64,000 nt of DNA, taken from contig JAIGNY010001477.1 of NCBI GenBank assembly GCA_020152595.1, positions 60,001 through 124,000 on the forward strand, written 5' to 3'. This stretch comes from Chiridota heheva. Lineage: Eukaryota; Echinodermata; Holothuroidea; Apodida; Chiridotidae. Below are positions 35,601 through 49,600 of the stretch, piece by piece (position 1 is the first letter of the stretch; every line of letters starts with the position of its first letter). A model generated the notes under the pieces. The model saw only the letters and a list, made by a program, of their open reading frames with translations, did no database searches and had not been told where the DNA came from. The translations under genes and the position numbers were made by a program.

Positions 35601-38600
35601 CAACGCAGATAAAAAAGCTAAGAGGAGCAATAATAAATTTGTAAAAACCTTCCACGCCCTAAGGAAATTACACACCAAAACCTAGTGGGACTAAATGTGT
35701 TAAATAGCTTAGCAGTGAAAGGGTTCAAATATTAGATCAATTATATATATATATATATATATATCAACCTACCTTTCTGGCAGAGAACCAGCTTTCTTGT
35801 CAGAGCCAACGTGATCCCTGAAAGTTGCTCCAAATGCCAATGTCTAAAAAACATTTTTGTTTTTCCAATCTGCAGGAAAAGAAATATAAACAAAAATTGA
35901 GTGTAGCATTATAGGAAGCATAAGGATGCAATGTCTGGTTTGGTTTTAAGCAAGTCAGTAAGTTCCAAAAAACCAAGTCATATCCTCACTAGATTGGGAA
36001 ATCTTTCCAATGTGATGAGTCAAAAAAATTCCACGTAATAAAAAACAGTGCACTCATCATATTTACCTTTTTTTCATCCAAAGAGTCATCTTTGACCATG
36101 TTATAAAACTGACTAACACTATAAAAGTTATATTTAACATTTCTTCACATGGGGTGAGAGGGGTGGGATGAAAGGGGTGGGATGAGAGGGGTGGGATGAG
36201 AGGGTGGGGTGAAAGGGGTGGGGTGAGAGGGTGGGGTGAGAGGGTGGGGTGAGAGGGGTGGGGTGAGGGGTGGGGTGAGAGGGGTGGGTGAGAGAGGTGG
36301 GGTGAGAGGGGTGGGGTGAGAGGGGTGGGGTGAGAGGGGTGGGGTGATAGGGTGGGGTGAGAGGGGTGGGGTGAGAGGGGTGGGGTGAGAGGGGTGGGGT
36401 GAGAGGGGTGGGGTGAGAGGGGTGGGGTGAGAGGGGGTGGGGTGAGAGAGGGTGGTGGAGGGACACTGATAGAATGTATCAGATTTACTGGTGACATGTC
36501 AAAAACATATATTGGGACAAGAGATTCCTTTTTCTAATGTTGAGCTTAAAATGTAAGAATCAAATCACACCAAACATTTCCACTACAGGTTCTTACAGTG
36601 GTTCAAAACTCTGCACGAAAGGTATGTTTTGCAGAAAGGAAAAGAAAGTCACAAAAACTAAATAAAAGTTAAAATTCAAATTGCTGTTTAGTAAAATGGT
36701 CAATTGCTAACCCATTCTAATAAAATTTTGTGTAGTTTTCAATGGTTTATAGCATTTTTTCTTCCAATTGTGCTAAAGTTTCACAACCTTAATGTGTACG
36801 CAAAATAGCAGGAATAGGTGGCTAAATGAAGTGACTCCTTACCTTGTACCCACTAATCTTGTAATAGTGGAGTGCTGCATCACACTTTTGTTGCACTGTG
36901 CTCGAAAAATGGTGTGGCGTTGTGAAAATCATCAAGGAGTATCTGTTCGGAACAGGAAAATTCAAGCATAAATATTACTGTGCAGAAAAATAAATGAACT
37001 AAGAAGACTCCCCCAGTATATGATTGGTCCATTATGGTTTGTTTGTGTTTGATGAGGGCGTGACAGCACCACGACAACGAGGGTCAAATTGTGCCTGAGA
37101 GGTTAGATCATTCTGAGGTAGGGAGGAAAGAAAACAGGGGGAGATTGAGAGAAATACGAGAACTAAAAGTCAGAAAGCTGGGATCAAGATAGGAGGTGCA
37201 TGGGTGAAAAAACAAAGTAGAGAGAGTGGGGGGGGGGGGAGGATGGGAGAGGAGGACTGAATATGGCTGTAGAGAGAAGCACGATAAAGGTTTGGGTATG
37301 TGAGTCAGTTTTAGTTGTTCGGGGGGCGGTATTGGTGTTAGAGGAGACTGCACTCAAGTAGGAAGGTTTAATGTGGAGGGAAGCGAGAAATTGCTTTCTG
37401 GCCTCCGGGTAAGTAATGTTGGGATTAAGGGTTTTCAGTTTGGTTATCTGCTTTTCCTGAAGCCAGGTGGGGCAGTCTTTTGAGAAGAAGGGATGGTTGG
37501 CTGGGTGAGTACCGTGCAATTGGTGCAGAGTGGGGTGCTGGTGCAGGAGGTGCTGTCATGGTCCAAAACTCCACAGTTACCACAGTGCGCTTGGCTGTGG
37601 CAGGAGTTTTTACCATGGCCATATCTCTGGCACTTATGACAAGGGAGGGGGTTAGGAATGTAAGGGGTGACTGGGATTCTCAAGTAGCCAGTAGTAATGT
37701 GGGAGAAGAGAGTTGGTGTGGAAAAAGTAAGGAAGATGGTATTGGTGGGAGTTTCGGCACCAACTCTCTTAAGGACGAGACGATGGGCTTCAGTAACATG
37801 TTGATTAGCAAGTTCCTCTACGAGGTCTTCATAGGTCAGGTAGGCAAGGTCTCTAGTTCTTATCACACCTTTGCTGAAGTTCAGGGAACAGTGGGGGGGT
37901 GACTGTAACGTCAATACCGGTATTGGCTAGGGTTTTGGTAGTGAGGAGGGTGGTGGCTTGAGTGTCCCTGGTGGTCACCGGATTTTAGGGTAGAGACCTT
38001 GGGGAGGGTACTGACAAGGCCTTGCAGCGCCTTGTGTATGAGAAAAGGGGAAATTCGTTAAAAACTTTCTGGTTTATTGGTGGCCTGTATGATTATAATT
38101 TTGGGGACTGGGGTTGAATTATGGTCAATGGAGGTAGTAGGTGGGTCACGGGGAGAAAGGTCAAGGCAGAAGCGTTTCGTCATGATGGAAAAAAAAAACA
38201 AGGGCCGAGAGACCCGAGGCAACTAGAAAAGAAAGAAAAAATCATGGAACTACTATAGGAAACTGTACAAGTAACAATAAGGCTCGAAAGTCTGATCAGA
38301 ATGGGAGGTAAGAAAAACAAAAGAACAATCTCACTAAAATCAGATACCTATCAACAGAGAGAGAATCCCGAAAAATAAAGATACAAAACAAAATTTAGGT
38401 GGTAAATTGCAAGGTAAAGTAAATCGGAATGAAAAGTTGAAGAGAATAGAATAGAAGTCACGTTGCTCTCAACACATCACTTCCACTGTATGTTATGGAC
38501 GTATGAATTTCGGTCATGTGATAGTATTTAAATTAGTTTTCCAAAAATTGCCAACCCAGTTTGAGATTGAACTCTGACCTGTTCATGAAATCCTCCGATG

Positions 38601-41600
38601 TCAGCCTCAGAGGGTAACCATCTCTCCTTATCTTGGTTGTCTCCAGAATCCCAGTGTACCTCAGCTGGGCCATGATGTACTCTGGTGTAAACTTGTCCGG
38701 CAACTTTGCAGTATTTGGTTTGATGCATCGGATGAAGTGAGGAGCAGAACTTTGAATCTTCTCCATCAAATCAGCTAGAGAATTCTGGAGAAGAAATTGA
38801 GAACAATCCAATAATACAGTATATGCAGCGAATCAACCTATCACAAGTCAAGGAAAAGTAAACAAATAACAAGTTTAAAGGATTAGTTCAGAGGTCAAGC
38901 AAGTTTTGCTTATGAAAGAGGACGTTAAAGGAAAGGTACATAAATAAATTCAGTAGTGAGCACCGCCGTAGTGTTAACGTCACTGCCGGTCTTCAAGTTT
39001 CCTTTTTGATTGTGAGAAATCTGTGATGTTCGACATGTGTGTGATCGATAAATTACAATATTGATCGTGATCAATAGGGAAAACTGAGAACCAGAAGTGA
39101 TGTTACCAGTGCTCACTTCTGAATGTACTTATGGGACGATACCTTTCTTTTAAAAGAAATGGTGAAGAAAGCATTCAAAATTTGTATGCCATTAAGGAGA
39201 TATTCAAGTCAAAAGCTCTGTCCTATCTGTGTAGAAGTGACTGGTGTAGTAAGTTTACTATGGAAGGTTGGTGCTCACATCCTCACATTCTTAACAATTG
39301 TTAATGTATTTTAAAGAAATTTTACACAATTTTTCCACTATTTGAATTGTTTTTTCTCAAACTTTCTTCAGGTGGTAAATTGTAATTACCCCTACTAGAT
39401 TTTGTTTTACTACTTTCCTGATACATCCAATGGGTTTAAGCCATAAATTTGCAGGACAAAATATAATAGATTACATAAAGATTTTCAAGAATCTAAGGCT
39501 GTGACATCACAACTAGTCTGATTTCAGTTGCTTCTAAACTGAAATATCTCTTTAACAGAATAAGATTTTTGAATGCTTTCTTCACCACTTTGTTTCTTTT
39601 GAATACATATTTATGTAAGATGAACTTGCTTGACCACTGAACTAATCCTTCAAAAGTTCAATCTGTTCCCACCCTATGGTGCTTTTCCCTGGTTTCTACA
39701 CTGTTAAAAACACTGGGTAAAATTTATGTTGGTTAAAGAAATTTCTCAAACGTGTTCGTCAAATATTGCCCAACATATGTGCAAAAAAGGGATTGAAATT
39801 ATAATACCAGAAAAAAGTAAAACTCATTGTTATGTTTACTCAACGGTTTGGTTTAAATGTTATTTATACAAATGGTTAGGCAAATCGAAATGATGAAGTT
39901 GTCACATATGCCATTCCGCCTGCTCGCGCTACTGCATGACGCGAACGTGCCATATATTGCAATGCAATGCAAGCAGACAGGCATGGAAGTTCCAAGTCAA
40001 AAGTTTACTGGCAAGCTGGGGATTTAGATAATCCTGAAATAATTAAATCCATGGAAGGTAATATTTTTTTATTCAAAGCACCTCATTTAGAAAGTTTGTT
40101 TGATTAAAAAATATAACGTTTTACATACGTCATTGGCTTCACCAATAATTCTGATCATACTAGTAACGTTACTTCCGTGACGGTAAATAATTGGCTTGTC
40201 TGTGCGTGGTCAGTGATCGTGGAAGCATGTTGACCAATCAGAAACATTGAATTGTATTGTTTTTCTGATCTCCACGGTATCCACATTAAGATGATATTTG
40301 GCCGTTAATTAAATATATGCTTTCTCCTTTCCCGTATAATAAGAACATGACTTCCCAATAAATTGCAAGTTTTTTTTTTTTTTTATAAAATGGCTTAATG
40401 GCTATTAACTATCTGGCCAAAAGACTATCAGCCAAAATGGGAAAAGGAAAGAACAAAAAAATGTTTAAAATACTAACCTTAAAATGGAACGCTAGAGTTG
40501 CTGGGCCTCGTCTGGCGGACACATTTTTGTTGCCACTGACATTGCGGGACGGGGCTGCAATCCTTCTTTTCTGCAAAGGGAAATAAAACAATTTAAACAT
40601 AAAACATGGAAGTCAGAAGGGTGAAGCCAAGTAGGACGCCCAAGAACAACACAGAGAAAAACAGTTGTGAAAGAAAAAGAGGAGTTAAGGTGGAGATCTT
40701 GGATCAAAGCCAGACGTGTTGCCAGAGTATGCTGGAAAGAGAGCACTGCAGCCTTATGGGATACAAGAGGACAGTGAGCAGTGGTGGCGCCAGGAGTATG
40801 GTCATGGGGGGCAAGAGAGAGACAATTTTGTCTCATGGGGGGGACAATTTTGTCTAATAGTGGGGGAAAATTTGTCTCATTGGGGGCAAAAGCCTACACA
40901 TCGGACAAAATAAGTCCCTTTACACGCTTTTGTGGTAGCGCTGCCACTGACAGTGAGTGAGTGAAACATAAAACAATTGATTTCAGGTTCAATGGGTTCA
41001 AAATTGTGCAGCCCGTTTAATTACTAGAACTCCCCGGCATGACCACATTACACCCATTCTTAGACAACTCCACTGGCTCCCTGTATGTTACAGACCTACT
41101 TTCAAAATACTGCTCTTTGCTTATAAATCTCTAAATGGTCTCGCCCCTGCCTACCTGGCTGATGAACTTACCCTTTATAATCCACCTCGTAATCTTAGAT
41201 CACAAAATAGATATTTACTTGTTGTTCCCAAAACCAACACTGCCCGTTACTCAGATAAAATTTTTAGTCACTCTGCTGCTACTCTCTGGAACAATTTGCC
41301 CGTTTTCATAAAATGTGCCCCTGATGTCAAAACTTTCAAGAAATTCCTCAAAACTCACTTGTTTGTGGCTGCTTTTGACTCATAGCTATTTTCAGTACTT
41401 TTGATTGTTTTTTACTTGTAAGTTCTACTTTTTGTACATTACCAGCTTTATACCTTTCTACCTCGCTTTTACTGCTTTTATAGTTTGTATATACCTTTTT
41501 ATAATACTGTTTAGGCCCTTGTATCTGTTATTAAGGCTTTTATACTGTTTAGGCCCTTGTATCGTTTTACTGTATTTAAGCTTTTATTGTGTCTTTCATG

Positions 41601-44600
41601 TTTTGTCTTTTGTAAAGCGCCAAGAGCCTTTTTTGGATTTGGCGCTGCAGAAGTTGTGAATAATAATAATAATAATTTCAAAAATTGAACTTTGTTTTTT
41701 ATTTTAATACCAAATGCATGTAAAAAACATTGAAGCGACCAAGTATTTTATTACAGAATGGGTTTGTTCAAGACAACAAAGAAGACACAATCATGTCTGA
41801 AAATTTGAAAAGCTGTAAAATACTTATTTTTTCAGTTACTTTAAAGAAAGATATTGCTCCTTTCATGGTTTTTTAAAGGCAATTTAGCTGAAGGCATGAA
41901 TAGCCAATGCACACAACATCCACAGACCTAATCAAACATCACACTACAGAAGGAAAGGAATCGTACCCTGGTTTCTCTCGCAGACTTCTTGTTTTCTCTG
42001 AAGAAATCAAACGGGTTCTTCTTGTGTGATGGTCGCCTCCTCTCACTTTGCTTGATGCTTGGCGCTAACGATCCTGTCCTCTTCAAGCGATTTTTAAACA
42101 AATCCCGCACCAGAGGACATAAGCTGGCTGCAAGAGAAGAAAATTATGCAGTTTACCTCACTTGCAAATAATGGAACTTTAACCACAAAATGCTGATTTT
42201 AATTATCTTGATAAAGGGAAGTACAGTATGTTTGTTTGTATGTATGTTTGATGAGGGCTTAACTGCACCATGACAGCGAGGAGCAAATTGTGCCTGAGAG
42301 TTTAGATCATTCCAGAGGTAGGAAGAAAAGAAAATAAGGGAAGACTGAAAGAAACACGGGGACTAAAAGCCAGGAAGCTGGGATCGAGAGGGGAAGTGCA
42401 TGGATGCAAAAAAAGGGGCAAAAGTAGAGAGGGGGTGGGAGAGGAATAAATATGGTTGTAGAGGCAAACATGATGAAGGAAGAATATAAGTTTATCAGGA
42501 GGATTTTTCTGGAAGAGCTCGGCTATTGAGTTGTAAGGAGCGAGGAAAGCTCTGGGAAGGTTGTACAGGGGGCAAGCAAGGAGGATGTGGTGGACTGTGA
42601 GGTGCAATGGCAATTGTTGCAGAGGGGTGGGAGAGCCAATAAGGTGGGTGGGAGTGAGTGAGGTGGGTGTGACCTATTCTAAGGCGGGTAATGTGGACGT
42701 TGTCGATACAGGAGAGATTGTGGGAGGTGGGTTTAATTGGAATGGTGGGCTGGATGACGTGGAGTTCATTATCAATTTGGGAGCCCATGAGGTTTGCCAG
42801 CGGTCACGAACAAGGGAAGCAATAAGCACTTTGATGGAAGTACAATAAAGACAATGATATAGTTTTCATGTTATTGTACCTCTCACAGACTATCTTTCAC
42901 TATGAAATGTTTTTATGTCCAAAACTGTATATAGTGTCATTTCCAAAAGGTTCAAAAGCACTCAAGGGAATTCAAATCAAGAAAAGGGAATAAAGAATAA
43001 TGTCAAGTTTTAGGGATTTTTAGGTTTTTTAAATTGTCCAATAGAGTTAGCATAATGTACATCCGAACAGAAGGAAATCCATGCATTTTGAGCCACTGCC
43101 AAAAAGGCACAGGAGCCAGCTCCAGTGCAGTTGCGCCATTCAACTAAGAAGTTTTCTGTGGCGAGCAATTTTCTAAACAAAATTGAATAAAAAACAGAGG
43201 AAAAGAAACATTTCCACATCGTATGGCTTTTCAGATGATAACTGAAAATTGATCGAATGGGCGTCCATCAAAGCAAAATTCACGTGGTGACAGAAAATCG
43301 TGCCCAACTAAAGCGAATTTCTCCACAGTTTCAACAAAAAAGTAATTCTAGCAAATTTTCCAGTGTCATCAGAAAGTCTCAATTGTAAACTTCATCGTGT
43401 GTAAGGAAAAAATCAAAACATCTTCTCATATTCGTTTCCTGTATATTTATCTAAAAAATTGCTCGCAGCGTCGCATTCAGTGTGTAACGGCCTTTGTAAC
43501 GGCCTTAAGAATGTAGAACGTAATGTAGAAGACGTTTCGAGATATACGTTGGGGGTTTGTGCATCAGTGGCTTTTACCTTCTTATGTTCTTGGTGTACAA
43601 AACGTTTCTTTGTTGAATTGTTTATTATGATCCTCCCGCGATTTGGAACTCAACAAGAACCTTATGTAAGGGTGCTTCAACTGACGTCATGAGGTCACCT
43701 GACTTTGTTTACATCGCCATTTTGACGGGCAACAATGTCATCTGCTGTACACTTAATTGGACTTACAAATATTTGCATGTTGCCTGGTTGTTATATACAT
43801 AATTTTTGTAAGATAATTAAGCCAGAATCTTCCTGTGCCGTTGGTTGCACTAATAGACGTATGCTGGGGAATAAAAAGATGTTTTCTTGATTTCCATCTG
43901 ATCCTGATTGACGTTCGAAGTTAGTTTCTGCTTTACGACGCGACGGCTTTCATCATATGGTTCACACTAGGATTTGCAGTAAACACTTTATATGATGTAT
44001 GTAGGCTTTGTCTGCATTAAAACGAACAATAATATGGCGTTCACATAAAAGTTACTCTTCGTATGAATTGATCAAACGTAAGGAAAATACCAAGTAAAAA
44101 CAGGAGCGAACAAAAAAACTGCAGTTAGTGAAATTCGCTGATCTGGTAGGTAGGTTAGCATGCAGTATGTTTGTTGAACGTGTGATATGACTGAGCTGTG
44201 TGAAAACGTGTGAAACGCAACAACGCTGCCCTGCAAAATGGCTTCCAGATGAGTTAAGAGTCACACAATGAAATCCCTCGATTGGGTTAACAACATCAAG
44301 CATGCAATACCAGTTTCTATATTTGCTCATGATCATTGGCGCTTAAAGGATTAGTTCAGGGGTCAAGCATGTCCATCTCATATGAAAGAGGACTTCAAAA
44401 GTAACAAAATGATGAAGAAAGCACTCAATAATCTCATTCCATTATGAGATATCAAAGGATTAATTCAGGAGTGCAACAAGTCCATCTTATATGAAAGAGG
44501 ACTTCAAAGGAAACAAAATGTTGAAGAAAGCATTAAAAATCAAATCCCCCTCCAAAAAAAATGCAAATTAGTAGCAAATGACTTGACTTATTTTTGGTTA

Positions 44601-46662
44601 TTTAGAACAAAAACACAAAAACAGTTGAAAATAAAAATAAAAATGGTATTAGGAGGTCAAGAAAGCAAGGACAACTTACTTTTCATGGTGAAATCAACAG
44701 ACTTGGCCAATGTATCCCTGTTTTTCTCTAAAATACCATCCAAGCTGTACTTCACCTGAAAATAAAACAATCATTTATTAAAATTAAGTTGTGGAAATAA
44801 TTGTACCAAAGTAATAAACCGCTCAAAAATTTATGATAACGAGAAAATAGAAATATGTTGAATTAGGTTTGGGGGAATCAAATCACCATTTCTCAAACAT
44901 ATATCGTGCTTGCTTAGGTAAATATACCTTTATGTATATGTTAATGTTCAGGTGCTATTTAAAGTAGCAACACATTGAAATTCATTATAATATCTCCCAC
45001 CATGGGAGGGGGGCACTTCATACTAAAAATGGTAGGGGTGTGCAGACCATCAACCAAAATCCATACCCGCAGTATAACTGAATTTTTGGTACCTGCAGTA
45101 TGACTGAATTTTTCGTACCTGCAGTATCAAAATGATACAATTTTGATACACGCAGTGTGAAAGAAGCCAAATTTGATACCTGCAGTATCAATTATTCAAT
45201 GAAAATATTGTAAAAATAAATTAGCATTACAAAATTGACCTAGTAAAACAGTATTTTTGGCACCTGCACTACGAAAATGATGAAAAAAGACACCTGTACC
45301 ACGAAAATGATGCAAAAGAGGCATCTGCTTGGGCGGCATATACATATATACCTGACATATGGAAGTGCCCACACACTCCCCCTCCTCCTCCTCCTACCCG
45401 GTCTCCCAATCAAAAATCTGGGAGGAAAAAATGACAATCCAATCTTTTTGAATGCCTGAAATTAAGGAAAGACTTTCATAAGAATTAGTTGTCATTCTAT
45501 TCACACCTTCCAAATGGGGGGGTGTCACCATTTTTTCATATGCTCATTCTTTTTTTTTGTTGGAAGGGGGGATGATAGGGGGGGGGTGTCACCATTTCTT
45601 CATTCTTTTTTTTTCTTTTCTTTTTTGAGGGGGGGAGTGGGGGATGATAACTGATTACCCATAAACTATGACCATCCAAGTTTCAAAATCCAACACCATA
45701 TTTGACATATTAAGCACCCAGGGTGCTTAAAAATAGAATTGCACCATTTTTTAGGCCAACAGTTTTTTCCGAATAAATGCCCATGCTCTGGAGTCGCGTA
45801 CAGTGTGGTATTCGAGTTGCATTGTGTGAACCAGTTCTAGACTAGCCCCACAATAACCAGCACCTGCCACTGCAGAAACATCATCAACAACAGATGCAAA
45901 ATAAGCAAATGGTATAACAAAACTTATTTTAAGTCTTCAAATTAATCAAATAAATTATGTTATCAGTCAAAATATGTTTGGTGGGAGCTTATGAGAGCTG
46001 GGGCGCTTAATACGTCGAACACAGTATGTTTTTTTTTCTTGAAATCAAACACTGTTCTAATCAAAATTTTATGCACATTTTAACAGGAAAAAAAACAGCA
46101 TTTCTGAAGCTGTCCATATACCTTTTAATGAGATGCCGTGTTATCGTGCTTTAAAATTTGCATTGATTTTATCTTGCGCACTTTGTGGTTTGCATTGTAT
46201 AACTAGCTAAAACTAAATTCATCCAGGCTAAATTAGACTCATTAAGCCAGTGCTTATCCCCACTTTCAATGGCGCAAGCAGATGAGAGATGAGAGTACAT
46301 GAACAGGACACCAGTCCATCACAGATTAACTCCCCAGCAGTTCTAGTTCTCATTTTACAGCTGAGTGGACTGAAGCAAGCAAAGTGCCTTGCTCAAGGAC
46401 ACAATGCAGCGCTTACAACAGGAATCGAACCCAGTACCTTTCGGATACGGGCAAGAGTCCTTAACCACTCAGCCACTGCAGCTCAGTTGTATAGCACCTA
46501 AGTGCAAATTCATTATGGTTTTTGATGCTCTATGAATGTGATTGATTGATTGATTGTGTGATTGATTGATTGTTTGTGTGATTGTGTGATTGATTGTGTG
46601 ATTGTGTGATTGATTGATTGATTGTGTGATTGATTGATTGTGTGATTGATTGATTGATTGTG

Positions 46663-46697
<35 letters not shown>

Positions 46698-49600
46698 GTG
46701 ATTGATTGATTAATTATGTAATTAATTAATTATTAATTAATGTATTAATTAATTAATTAATTATATTAATTAATTAATTAATTATTAATTAATTTATTAA
46801 TTAATTAATTAATTAATTAATTATTAATTAATTAATTAATTAATTATGTAATTGTAATTAATTAATTAATTAATTAATTAATTAATTAATTAATTAATTA
46901 ATTATGTAATTAATTAATTAATTATAATTAATTAATTAATTAATTATTAATTATGTAATTAATTAATTAATTGTAATTAATTAATTAATTAATTAATTAG
47001 TATTAATTAATTAATTATGTAATTAATTAATTAATTATTAATTATGTAATTAATTAATTAATTAATTAATTAATTAATTAGTGTAATTAATTAATTAATT
47101 AATTATTAATTAGTAATTATGTAATTAATTAATTAATGTATGTAATTATGTAATTAATTAATTAATTAATTAATTAATTATTAATTAATTAATTAATTAA
47201 TTAATTAATTAATTAATTAATTAATTAATTAATTATGTAATTAATTAATTAATTATGTAATTAATTAATTAATTATGTAATTAATTAATTAATTAATTAT
47301 GTAATTAATTAATTAATTATGTAATTATGTAATTAATTAATTATGTAATTAATTAATTAATTATGTAATTAATTAATTGTGTAATTAATTAGTATGTAAT
47401 TAATTAATTATGTAATTAGTAATTGAATGTAATTAATTAATTATGTAATTAATTAATTAATTAATTAATTATGTAATTAATTAATTAATTATGTAATTAA
47501 TTAATTAATTAATTAATTATGTAATTAATTAATTATGTAATTAGTAATTATGTAATTAATTAATTATAATTAATTAATTAATTAATTAATTATTAATTAA
47601 TTAATTTGTAATTAGTAATCATGTAATTAATTAATTATGTAATTATGTAATTAATTAATTAATTAATTAATTATTATTAATTAATTAATTAATTAATTAA
47701 TTAATTAATTATGTAATTATAATTATTAATTAATTAATTAATTAATTAATTAATTAATTAATTAATTAATTAATTAATTAATTATGTAATTAATTAATTA
47801 ATTAATTATGTAATTAATTAATTATGTAATTAGTAATTATGTAATTAATTAATTATGTAATTAGTAATTATGTAATTAATTAATTAATTATGTAATTAAT
47901 CAATTATGTAATTAGTAATTATGTAATTAATTAATTATGTAATTAATCATTATGTAATTAATTAATTAATTATGTAATTAATTAATTATGTAATTAGTAA
48001 TCATGTAATTAATTAATTATGTAATTAATTAATTAATTAATTAATTAATTAATTAATTAATTAATTGTAATTAATTAATTTATGTAATTAATTAATTATG
48101 TAATTAATTAATTATGTAATTAATTAATTATTAATTAATTAAATGTAATTAATTAATTAATTATGTAATTAATTAATTATAATTAATTAATTAATTAATT
48201 AATTAATTATGTAATTAATTAATTATGTAATTAATTAATTATGTAATTAATTAATCAATGTAATTAATTAATTATGTAAATTAATTAATTAATTAATTAA
48301 TTATGTAATTATGTAATTAATTATGTAATTAATTTAATTAATTGTAATTAGTAATTGTGTAATTAGTAATTATGTAATTAGTAATTATGTAATTAATTAA
48401 TTATGTAATTAATCAATGTAATTTAATTAATTAATTAATTAATTAATTAATTAATTGATTGATTAATTAATTAATTGTAATTGATTAATTGGTGTGATTA
48501 ATTGATTGTGTGATTGATTGATTGTGTGATTAATTGATTGTGTGATTGATTGATTGATCGATTGTGTGATTGATCGATTGTGTGATTGATTGATTGTGTG
48601 ATTGATCGATCCATTGATTGATCGATAACACATGATTGATTGATAACACATGATGTAATGATCTAAATATAGACTTACAGTGCCTGCATAGTGAAATATT
48701 GAGAAGCTCAATCCGCCGTCTCTGGGAGTGATGTAAACTTTCTTGTTTTTCTTCCCGGGTCCGGCGTGCAGCTTGTTGGCCAGTGATTGGTCAGATGCAC
48801 GAGGAAAGTGACTCTCCTCATCCAGAAGGTCCATAATACCTTTATGTTTCTGGTGGTGGATGAAAAAAAAGGTGAACACAATACATAAGCTTAACACACA
48901 GATGAAAATGTGTAGATTTTGGACAGTTTGCAAAAAAATTATCAATGAATTCAAATTTATCAATAAATTCAAAATTCATCAATGAATTCAAATTCATCAA
49001 TGAATTCAAATTCATCAATGAATTCAAATTCATCAATGAATTCAAATTCATCAATGAATTCAAATTCATTAATGAATTCAAATTTATCAATAAATTCAAA
49101 TTCATCCATGAATTCAAATTTATCAAATTGATCAATCAATTCAAATTTATCAATCAATTCAAATTTATCATTTCTATTGAGAAACTTAATGCATGTTATG
49201 AATTTATGAATGAAAACTAGACATCAGTAATGTTGTAGCTCAACAAATGGCAAATGAAAAAAAAAGTTGACACTTCTGTTTGTTTGTTTGATGAGGGCTC
49301 AACGGCACCATGACAACGAGGGTCAAATTGTGCCTGAGAGGTCATATCAATCTAAAGGTAGAAAGGAAAGGAAACGGGGAGAATGAGAGAAATTCAAGAA
49401 CAAAAAGTCAGAAAGCTGTGATCGAGAGAGGAGGTGCATGAGTGAAACAAAAAAAAGTAGAGAGAGAGGGTGGAAGAGGAGACACTTCTGTATTGGATTA
49501 TTAAATTGGGTGCAGCAAATGTTTTGAGGATGGCCCTCTGGTAGATCACCACGGTCCTTCGGTCACTTTGTTGGATAATCACCTTGCAATTAAAACTACA

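Noticed and set aside
36063-36497. Pro/His/Ser-rich frames ([11 protein letters not shown])
   Set aside because: Translation of the GGGGTGAGA minisatellite; no coding signal outside the repeat.
48842-49220. FKFINE / EFEFID repeat proteins
   Set aside because: The 18-bp unit is a multiple of three and lacks stops in several frames on both strands, so open frames are automatic.
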